From: JBEKCP01 sp050014815
GTDB lineage: Bacteria; Planctomycetota; Planctomycetia; Pirellulales; Thermoguttaceae
NCBI GenBank assembly: GCA_050014815.1
Contig: JBEKCP010000029.1
Span: forward strand, 1-21,799
DNA: 21,799 bases
Reading direction: 5' to 3'
Shown: piece by piece, positions 1 through 6,655 of the stretch
Layout: every line of letters begins with the position of its first letter
Numbering within the stretch: the stretch's first letter is position 1
Notes under the pieces: model-generated
Database searches by the model: none
Told to the model about the DNA's origin: nothing
What the model saw: the letters and a program-made list of their open reading frames with translations, nothing else
Translations under genes and position numbers: made by a program

Positions 1-1680
1 AAGGCCTGGTTCTATCGCAATGTGCTGCTGGCCGAGACCGCCTATCCGCAGGCGACCGAGATATGGGTCGTCGATCAGGATCGCCTCAGGGCGATGCGGG
101 GCGGTCCGCTGACCATCGTGGTCCGGGCCGATCCCGGCCGGGTGGTTCCGCCCGAGGTCACGTTCCATTTTCGCTTTCCCTCCGTGGGCGACGTGCGCGA
201 AGAGGTCGGCCTCTCGGACAAACAGCCCGATACCTACATCAAACGGATCGAGATGGTGGCGGAGCCGTTCCGCTTCTATGTGACGGGCAACGACGCGCGG
301 ACCCGGGAGATCGAAGTGCCGGTGCTGGAGCCGCCGCTGGTCAAGAACATATCCTTCAGTATCGCGCGGCCCGAGTATATGCGCCTGCCCGTACAAACGG
401 TCTCCGCCGCCGAAGGCGCACTGAAGGTCCCCGACAGGAGCTGGGTCACGGTCCGCGCACTGGCCACGAAGGAGCTTGCGGGGGCGAGGATTCTGCTGGA
501 AGGCGAGCCGGTCGGGGAGTGCAAGGTCGAGCCGGCGCGCAGCGAGCCGGGCGGCGCGGAGCGCCCGCTGGCCGTCTCGGGCCGATTCCAAGTCCGCGGC
601 GGCGAGCCCTTCCGGCCAAGCCTCGTGCTCTCGATCGAGTTGTCCGACACCGAGGGGTGTACGAATCCCCGCGGGGCCCAGTGCACAATCAACGTCGCGC
701 GCGACCAGCCGCCCACGCTCCAAATGGAACTGCAAGGCATTTCCGGCCAGGTCACGCGCAAGGCGAAGATTCCCATGCTCTTCACGGCCAAGGACGACTG
801 CGGCGTCCAGGAGATCGGTCTGGACTGGTCGCTGATGACGAACCCGGACAAGACGTACCATCTGCTCGCCGAGCGGTTTGGCGCGCCGGAGCCGGCGCCC
901 GCGGCTTTGCGATTCGCGCTGGACCTCCAGGAAGACAATTCCGGGCAAGGCGGCGACAAGCCGGCGATCGAAGTGGGGGATTCCCTGCGGCTGATCGGCG
1001 TGGTCCGGGATACGCTGCCCCCGCCCGGCGGCCCCAACTCGTTCGCTTGCGACCCCGTGGTGTTGAAGATCGTCACGGACGAGGAGTTGATGGCCGGCCT
1101 GCTGGAGGCCCAGCGCGGCCTGCGCGAACAGTTCCGCCAGACGATGGTGATCCAAACCGAGGCCAAGGAGAAGACCGAGACGGCTTCGCGGGTTGCCCTG
1201 CGGCCCGGCGCGCTGGCGGACGCCCGGCAGACCGCCGCCGAAGTTGCCGACCTTCAGCAGCAGGTCCGCGACCGGCTGGCCGAAGTGACCGACCGATACC
1301 AGGGGCTCGTGGCGCAGATGGAGAACAACCGCGTCGGCGTCGAGGCCGATAAGAACCGGATCCGGGAGAAAGTCGTCGCTCCCCTGCAAGAACTGCTCGG
1401 CGGGGCGACGAAGAGCCTGATATCGGAATTGGCCAATGCGATCACGCTCAAGGAGGCCAAGGCCCTCAGCGCCGAACTGAAGCGGATCCTGGCCGTCCAG
1501 CAGGGCATCTTGAGCGAATTGGAGAGTATTCTGGGCGAGATGATCCAGGTGGAAAATGCCCAGCAGATCGAGCAGGGCCTGAAGAACGTCATCAAGAAGA
1601 CCGAGCAGGTCCAGGAGTTCACCCGCTCGGGCGGCGATAAGAGGCCCGAGACAAAAGCGGCGCCCGAGAAGAAGCCTTGA
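1..1680 (+). CDS. C-terminal part of a large Ig-like/coiled-coil protein (5' end outside window)
   Basis: The frame is open to base 1 (KAWFYRN precedes the first possible GTG start at 22), so the true start lies upstream; 559 residues are visible. Roughly residues 20-350 are beta-rich, with repeated hydrophobic/Pro patterns (for example ARPEYMRLP near residue 120) suggesting several Ig-like or bacterial-surface beta-sandwich units. From about residue 365 to 540 the protein becomes helical with heptad-like spacing (QQQVRDRLAEV, SAELKRILAV), a likely coiled coil, and it ends in a charged Lys/Glu tail. I do not recognise a named family. The pattern resembles large planctomycete membrane-anchored proteins whose N-terminus carries transmembrane helices, but that end is missing here. 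The next gene starts 27 bases downstream on the same strand and is also coiled-coil rich, so co-transcription is likely. A minus-strand open frame inside the gene is a high-GC shadow. Confidence 0.8.
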   Translation, partial: KAWFYRNVLLAETAYPQATEIWVVDQDRLRAMRGGPLTIVVRADPGRVVPPEVTFHFRFPSVGDVREEVGLSDKQPDTYIKRIEMVAEPFRFYVTGNDARTREIEVPVLEPPLVKNISFSIARPEYMRLPVQTVSAAEGALKVPDRSWVTVRALATKELAGARILLEGEPVGECKVEPARSEPGGAERPLAVSGRFQVRGGEPFRPSLVLSIELSDTEGCTNPRGAQCTINVARDQPPTLQMELQGISGQVTRKAKIPMLFTAKDDCGVQEIGLDWSLMTNPDKTYHLLAERFGAPEPAPAALRFALDLQEDNSGQGGDKPAIEVGDSLRLIGVVRDTLPPPGGPNSFACDPVVLKIVTDEELMAGLLEAQRGLREQFRQTMVIQTEAKEKTETASRVALRPGALADARQTAAEVADLQQQVRDRLAEVTDRYQGLVAQMENNRVGVEADKNRIREKVVAPLQELLGGATKSLISELANAITLKEAKALSAELKRILAVQQGILSELESILGEMIQVENAQQIEQGLKNVIKKTEQVQEFTRSGGDKRPETKAAPEKKP

Positions 1681-1707
1681 GCGGCGATCGCGCGAGAAGG
1701 AGAGTTT

Positions 1708-4047
1708 ATGTCAGTTCAGAACTGCCTGCTGCGATTGACGGTCCTGATCCTTGCAACGGCCGCGGGGACTGTGCAGGCCCAGACGGGGCCGGCACAGAAG
1801 CGGGTCCGCCCCATCGACCGAGCGATCCGCGACCAGCGGGACGCCAAGATCCTGTTCCAGGACCTGGTCAAGATCATGCACAGCGTGGCCGCCGAGTTGG
1901 AAAAGACCGATCCGGCCTCTTCGGCGATCATCGCGGCGGCGGCGACCAAGGCCGACGAGGCGCTGATCGCCGACGACATGGAGAAGGTCATCGCCCTGTT
2001 GCAGACCGGCCTGGTCATCCCGGCCGACACCACGCAGGCCCAGGTGATTCACCGGCTCCGCCAGGTGCTCGAGACGCTCCGCGGCGGCGACGACCTGGTC
2101 TCGCAAATGATCAAGCTGGAGGAGATGCGGCAGCAGTTGGAGGCCGTCAACAGTCTCATCCGGCGGCAACGGGCCCTGGAGCGGCTCTCGCGCAACCTGG
2201 CCTTCGGCAAGGAGGTCGGCGAGAGGCTTGCCGCCTCCCGCGAAGAAGCCGTGGCGACGGCCAAGACACAGCGGGAGTTGCTCGGCGAGACGCAGAAGAT
2301 CGTCTTCGGCCCCGTCGTCATGCAACTCGCCGGCGCGCGGCGCGCGATCCGCGCCGTGCACAGGCGGATGGAGGGCCTGGCCAAGGAATTGGGCGACCCC
2401 TTTCCTTCGCCCGACAAGATGGCGGCGAATATCGCCGCCGCGCAAAGCATGGTCGCCGAGTTCAACGCGGCGCGGATCCGTTACAAGACCTTGGTCAACG
2501 AGTCCGGGCTGGCCAAAGTGCTGGAGCAGACCGGCGCCGCCAAGGAGGCCGCCGAGACGCTGGAGCGCTTGGGCAAGGCCCAGGAGGAACTCGCCCGCTC
2601 CGCCCGGGGCCTGGAGCAAGACCAGTTGAAGGAGGCGATCGTGTCTGCGGGCGAGGCCCGCCTGCACGTCAACGGCGCCCTGGCTGCCTTGGACCGCACG
2701 GCCGGGAAGGCCGGCGGCGCGTTGCCGATTCGGGAACTCCTTGCCGAACAGGAGGCGTTGGGCCGGAAGATCGACCCGCTGGAGGCGGTCCTCGCGGAAT
2801 GGACGGCGGGGGAGGAAATCGAGGGCAAGGTGCTGTCGAAGAGCGAGAAGGCCCGGCAGTGGGCCGCCGCCCAGCCCCGCGATCCCGCGGCGGACGCCGG
2901 GCCGGCCGAGAGGCCCAAGCCCGAGGCTGCTTCGCCCGCCATGGCGGCCGCCGGCGGGCTGGCCGATTACGACAAGGAAGCCGCGCTGGCCGGCCAGAGC
3001 GCCTTGCTCGGGCAACTGGAGGACTGGGTCAAGCGGTTCGACGACGCCCTGTTCGGCTTGGAGAGCCTGCGCAAGGACCCCAACTACCCCCGGCAGCAGA
3101 ACGACCAGGAGCAGCTCACCAAGGACATCGCCGCGCTGGCCAGGGGCGAGTTGCCCGGCCGCTCGGCCGGCGAAAAGACGGCCCCCGCGCCGCCCGCCAA
3201 TGAAGTGAAAGTGATCCTGAGCAAGGCGGCCGACTTCTCCACGTCGGCCGCCGCGATGCTCCACGAGCGGAAAGCGAAGGAGGCCAACGGCGACCAGAAC
3301 GACGTGCTCCGCGCGCTGGCGGAAGCCGCCAACTCGCTGGATTCCGAAATCAACGCGCGAATGCCCATCCTGACCAAGGAACTGAGGACCACGGCGCTGG
3401 CGCAACTGGAAAGGCTCATCGTGCTGGAAAAGGCCTGCCATGGCGACACGATCACCGTCTGGGAAAAACGCAGGCCCGACAACAGCTTCGCCCGGCCGGA
3501 GCTGACGCGCATCGCCGCCGTGACCAGCCTCCAGGGCCAGATCGTCTCGTTGTTCGACGAAATGGTCGAGATGCTGCGCACGGCGAGGTCCGGCCACGGA
3601 GCGCTCATCCAGTTTCCGCCGATCATGTGGATGCTGTTGGACATGACCCGCCCCGACCTGGTCGAGATCAAGGAGCGGTTGCAGCAGAAGGACGTTGGGC
3701 CCGGCACACAGGCGCTCCAGAAGGAAGTCATCGACCGCTTTCAGGGCATGTACAACGCGGTGAAGCCCGGCAACGACGAGTTGGGCAAACCGCCCGAGTA
3801 CTCGGCCCAGCATGTTTGGCGGGACATCGAGTTGACGCGCACCGACCGCGGCGCCGAGATCATGCTGCTGATGTTCGTGCAGACGCAGGTCAACCGCCGC
3901 GCCCAGGAACTGGAGGCGATGAAGAAGAGCGGCGCGCCGGCCGGCGTGGACCTGGCCAAGGAGTTCCAGAAGATCGCCGCACAGCAGGCCCAGATCAGCG
4001 ATGCGGTCAAGAAAATGCTCAGCGAGGACATGAACGCCGAACGGTGA
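1708..4047 (+). CDS. Secreted coiled-coil protein of unknown function
   Basis: 779 residues. The ATG at 1708 follows an AAGGAG Shine-Dalgarno sequence a few bases upstream and gives a clear Sec signal peptide: a hydrophobic core at residues 7-20 and an AxA-type site (VQA, cleavage about 24/25). The mature protein is almost wholly helical and rich in Glu, Lys, Ala, Gln and Leu, with long coiled-coil stretches (about 30-290 and 430-640). These are broken by an Ala/Pro-rich low-complexity segment near residues 390-420 and a second Pro-rich break near 490. No enzyme motif is visible. It follows the upstream coiled-coil gene by 27 bases and precedes another secreted gene by about 50, so the three probably form one transcription unit of envelope proteins. 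An overlapping 805-residue minus-strand open frame is a shadow, since it lacks a sensible start and composition. Function unknown; a structural or scaffold role in the periplasm is inference. Confidence 0.82.
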   Translation: MSVQNCLLRLTVLILATAAGTVQAQTGPAQKRVRPIDRAIRDQRDAKILFQDLVKIMHSVAAELEKTDPASSAIIAAAATKADEALIADDMEKVIALLQTGLVIPADTTQAQVIHRLRQVLETLRGGDDLVSQMIKLEEMRQQLEAVNSLIRRQRALERLSRNLAFGKEVGERLAASREEAVATAKTQRELLGETQKIVFGPVVMQLAGARRAIRAVHRRMEGLAKELGDPFPSPDKMAANIAAAQSMVAEFNAARIRYKTLVNESGLAKVLEQTGAAKEAAETLERLGKAQEELARSARGLEQDQLKEAIVSAGEARLHVNGALAALDRTAGKAGGALPIRELLAEQEALGRKIDPLEAVLAEWTAGEEIEGKVLSKSEKARQWAAAQPRDPAADAGPAERPKPEAASPAMAAAGGLADYDKEAALAGQSALLGQLEDWVKRFDDALFGLESLRKDPNYPRQQNDQEQLTKDIAALARGELPGRSAGEKTAPAPPANEVKVILSKAADFSTSAAAMLHERKAKEANGDQNDVLRALAEAANSLDSEINARMPILTKELRTTALAQLERLIVLEKACHGDTITVWEKRRPDNSFARPELTRIAAVTSLQGQIVSLFDEMVEMLRTARSGHGALIQFPPIMWMLLDMTRPDLVEIKERLQQKDVGPGTQALQKEVIDRFQGMYNAVKPGNDELGKPPEYSAQHVWRDIELTRTDRGAEIMLLMFVQTQVNRRAQELEAMKKSGAPAGVDLAKEFQKIAAQQAQISDAVKKMLSEDMNAER

Positions 4048-4097
4048 AGGGACCGGCGGAGGCCATGAATACGTTTTCCAGCAAGAAAGGACGGACC

Positions 4098-5267
4098 ATG
4101 AGCAAGTGCTTGATAATGGCGATGGCAATCGGCCTCGCCTGCGCCGCGTGGGCAGCCGACGCGCCGCAGAGGCCGGTCGAAAAAAACAAGCCCTCGGGGG
4201 CAGTCAACCTGGCGACCGTCGAGCCGCTTTGCTATCCTCCTCCGGAATCGCTGTCCGAGGCGGGGAAGTTGCGCCTCCGCGCCGAGCGCGTGGTGATGGC
4301 CGCCGAGTTCGCCGCCAATCCCGACAACGATCCGGCGCTGGTCAAGCGCGTGGTGGCCCAAATGAACGACGGCGCCAAGGACACGGTCCAGGACAACTTC
4401 GACCGCTTCGCCAAGGCCCTGGCGGAAATCGACTTCACGCGGCGGGGCTCCACGTTCCGGCGGGCATACGAACTCTACCGGCAAGGCAAATGGGAGCAAG
4501 TGATCGCGGCCCTTGAACCGTTGATGTTCGAGCGCGGCGGGGTGAAGACGGGGAAGAAGCACAACACCATGCCGCCGTTCTCCTATGTCATCGCCAAGAC
4601 CCTGCACGCTGAATGTTGCGGCCGAGTGGGCGACCTGGTCGAAACGGCCATCGCCTACCAGATCATCTTCCGGAAACTGCCCGGCAATCTGACCTTCAGC
4701 GCCACGGCCCGCTTCCGCGCGGCCGCGCTCTACGAGCAGACCGCCCGGCCGCACTACGCCCTGGCAATCTGCAAGTCGCTGGCAGCCGTGTATGCCGACA
4801 TGCTCGACGACGAGGAGAACCTGCGCCTGGCCGCGAAGATCGACGCGCTGCTGGCGAGCGACCCGTACCGGGCGGCCCTGATGCAATCGAGTCAGAATAC
4901 GGCGCGGCTCTTCCGCTGCGAAGGCGGTCCGCTGGTCCGGCAGACCGGCGGCAACATGCTCCGCCTGCTGGCGGCCATGAACCTGTTTCCCGACGAGGAA
5001 CCCGTCCCCTTCGAGCACTGCGAGCAGATCGTCCAGGGCGGCGACAAGAGCGAGCTCAAGGAGGGCGGCCTGCCGAAAATGCTGGCCATCGGCGACGACC
5101 CCGACATGACCGGCTCCGACGATTGGGGCAAACTCCGCCCCCGCGAGAAACAAGAGTTGTTGCAGATGTTCAACGAGATGTACCCGCAGCGATACCGCGA
5201 GATGTTGGAAAGCTACTACAAGAACATGTCGGTGTCGGAAACCAATGGAGCCCGCACGCCTCGCTAA
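4098..5267 (+). CDS. Secreted helical (TPR-like) protein of unknown function
   Basis: 389 residues from the ATG at 4098. This start was chosen because AAAGGA lies six bases upstream and it gives a compact signal peptide (hydrophobic residues 5-17, ACAAWAAD cleavage near 19/20). An in-frame ATG at 4065 has GGAGG only two or three bases upstream and would add 11 residues; it cannot be excluded. The mature part is helical, with repeated short helix pairs such as YELYRQGKWEQVIAALEPL (about residues 120-138) and YEQTARPHYALAICKSLAAV, the spacing expected of TPR or Sel1-like repeats but poorly conserved. A Cys pair (AECC) lies near residue 173. The gene follows the coiled-coil gene by 50 bases, and a 133-base gap with a perfect hairpin separates it from the NPCBM gene. 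No enzymatic motif or named family is recognised. Confidence 0.78.
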   Translation: MSKCLIMAMAIGLACAAWAADAPQRPVEKNKPSGAVNLATVEPLCYPPPESLSEAGKLRLRAERVVMAAEFAANPDNDPALVKRVVAQMNDGAKDTVQDNFDRFAKALAEIDFTRRGSTFRRAYELYRQGKWEQVIAALEPLMFERGGVKTGKKHNTMPPFSYVIAKTLHAECCGRVGDLVETAIAYQIIFRKLPGNLTFSATARFRAAALYEQTARPHYALAICKSLAAVYADMLDDEENLRLAAKIDALLASDPYRAALMQSSQNTARLFRCEGGPLVRQTGGNMLRLLAAMNLFPDEEPVPFEHCEQIVQGGDKSELKEGGLPKMLAIGDDPDMTGSDDWGKLRPREKQELLQMFNEMYPQRYREMLESYYKNMSVSETNGARTPR

Positions 5268-5286
5268 GCATTGGCGCAGAAACAAG

Positions 5287-5340
5287 TGTCGCCTTTCGCT
5301 CCGCGAAAGCTGCGCTGCTTTCGCGGAGCGAAAGGCGACA
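5287..5340. repeat. Perfect 23-bp inverted repeat (REP-like hairpin)
   Basis: Two perfectly complementary 23-base arms (5287-5309 and 5318-5340) enclose an 8-base loop, CTGCGCTG. The core reads CTTTCGCTCCGCGAAAG, itself nearly palindromic. It lies 20 bases after the stop of the secreted helical gene. No T-run follows on either strand, so it is not a classic intrinsic terminator, though the hairpin could stall polymerase or protect mRNA ends. Sequences of this type recur between planctomycete genes; that is recollection, not a search result. Confidence 0.85.
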
Positions 5341-5400
5341 ATGCGACGGTTGTTGATTCGCCGGTCGTAAATGACCTTGCACGATTGTGCATTTAATCCC

Positions 5401-6645
5401 ATGCGAAAGATTGCCGTGCTCTTGATGATTCTTGTTCCACTCGGCCAGGTCCGCGCCGCGGTGGTGCGCACCGTGGACGGCCGCCAGGTGGAAGGCACGA
5501 TCGCGGCCATGGACGCGAAAGCCGTGACGCTCCAGACGCCCAAGGGGGCGGAGAAGGTCGATCTTGACGACGTGATGTCGATCGACTGCGGGCCGGCGGC
5601 CGCCGTCAGCCCCATGGCAACCGCCGGCCAGCAGGTGATCGTCGCGGAGGACGGCAGCCAGGTGGCGGTCAAGGATGCCGCGATCGGCGGTGGCCGGTTG
5701 ACGGCGACGACCGCGGTTGCCGGCCGTGTCTCCGTCAACCTCGAAGGGGTGGCTCGCCTGTTCCGGCCGCGCCCCGGCGACAAGCCCGCCGACCTCCAGC
5801 GGCAGCGCGAGGCGTTGAAACTCGAGCGCGGCGCCAGCGACGTCCTCGTGGTGGCCGGCGGCGGCCAGTGGGTGCCGGTCAAAGGGCTCGTCGAGGCGCT
5901 GGACCAGCAGCAGGTCCGCTTCAGCTACAACGGGCGCAGTACGTCCATGGATGCCGCCACGGTCGTGATTGTCGAGATGGCCAAGACCAGCGACGCGCCG
6001 CCGAAGGTCCGCGGCCAGGTCCTGTGCGCCGACGGCAGCCAGATCGCCTTTGCTGCGCTGGAGTTCGACGCCAAACAGGCGCGGGTGGGCAGCCCCTCGC
6101 TGGGCAGGCTTGTGCTGGAGCTCGGCCAGGTCGCCTCCGTCCGGTTGCAAAACGCGGCGCGGCTTACGTACTTGAGCGACTTGACGCCTTCCGAGGTGCG
6201 GCAGGTGCCTTACTTCGGCGATAACGTCCCCCTCTCCCCCCGGGAGAGGGCCGGGGTGAGGGGAAGCGACACGGAGCCGTTCTCCTGGCGCAAAGACCAG
6301 TCCGCGGCCGGCCGGCCGCTGCAAACCGGCGGCACCTCCTATGCCAAAGGCCTGGGGTTGCACGCCCGTTGCGAGATCGCTTTCGACCTGGGGGGCGCGT
6401 ACCGGCAGTTCACCGCCGTCGCCGGCGTCGACGACGCCCTGCGCCGCGGCGCCGCCAGGCTGACGGTCCTGGTGGACGGCAAGCCGGCCCGGAGCGCCGT
6501 GCTGCTGGACCGCGCCAAGTCGCCGGAAACCCTGCGCGTCGATGTCCGCAACGCCAGGCGATTGACCCTTATCGCGGATTTCGCGGAAGACACTTACGGG
6601 GCCGGGGCCCGCGTGAACATTTGCGACCCCCTTTTGACCAGGTGA
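5401..6645 (+). CDS. NPCBM-domain secreted protein with four N-terminal beta-barrel repeats
   Basis: 414 residues from ATG 5401, chosen because it gives a short, well-formed signal peptide (RK, hydrophobic 5-15, QVRA cleavage near 19/20). An in-frame ATG at 5371 adds ten polar residues. Neither start has a good ribosome binding site. The N-terminal part shows four similar units, each built around a DG or GG turn and closing on a hydrophobic strand: about 21-62 (VDGRQVEG), 78-122 (EDGSQVAV), 150-196 (GGQWVPVK) and 206-250 (ADGSQIAF), compatible with small SH3/Sm-like barrels. The C-terminus (about 291-414) is an NPCBM-type carbohydrate-binding fold: EPFSWRKDQS, then the hallmark GTSYAKGLGLHA, then DGKPARS and an ARVNICDP end. 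A palindromic repeat is inserted in frame just before it (separate entry). The lyase gene starts ten bases downstream, pointing to a shared glycan substrate. Confidence 0.85.
   Translation: MRKIAVLLMILVPLGQVRAAVVRTVDGRQVEGTIAAMDAKAVTLQTPKGAEKVDLDDVMSIDCGPAAAVSPMATAGQQVIVAEDGSQVAVKDAAIGGGRLTATTAVAGRVSVNLEGVARLFRPRPGDKPADLQRQREALKLERGASDVLVVAGGGQWVPVKGLVEALDQQQVRFSYNGRSTSMDAATVVIVEMAKTSDAPPKVRGQVLCADGSQIAFAALEFDAKQARVGSPSLGRLVLELGQVASVRLQNAARLTYLSDLTPSEVRQVPYFGDNVPLSPRERAGVRGSDTEPFSWRKDQSAAGRPLQTGGTSYAKGLGLHARCEIAFDLGGAYRQFTAVAGVDDALRRGAARLTVLVDGKPARSAVLLDRAKSPETLRVDVRNARRLTLIADFAEDTYGAGARVNICDPLLTR
6228..6264. repeat. GC-rich palindromic repeat inserted in frame in the NPCBM gene
   Basis: CCCTCTCCC (6230-6238) pairs with GGGAGAGGG (6242-6250), followed by GCCGGGGTGAGGGG. 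Read in the gene's frame it encodes PLSPRERAGVRG, and on the opposite strand it reads PHPGPLPGGEG. Both peptide strings are known signatures of a widespread bacterial intergenic palindrome and are not expected in an NPCBM linker. It separates VPYFGD from TEPFSWRKD, which would otherwise join smoothly. The insertion preserves the reading frame. Confidence 0.8.
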
Positions 6646-6655
6646 GGTGCAAGAC

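Noticed and set aside
1711..4128. 805-residue minus-strand open frame over the coiled-coil gene
   Set aside because: It is antisense to a gene with a signal peptide and ribosome site. Its composition (His, Arg, Gly, Leu) is typical of a high-GC shadow frame.
3741..5882. 713-residue minus-strand open frame
   Set aside because: It spans the antisense of several plus-strand genes and a hairpin, with no domain logic; a shadow.
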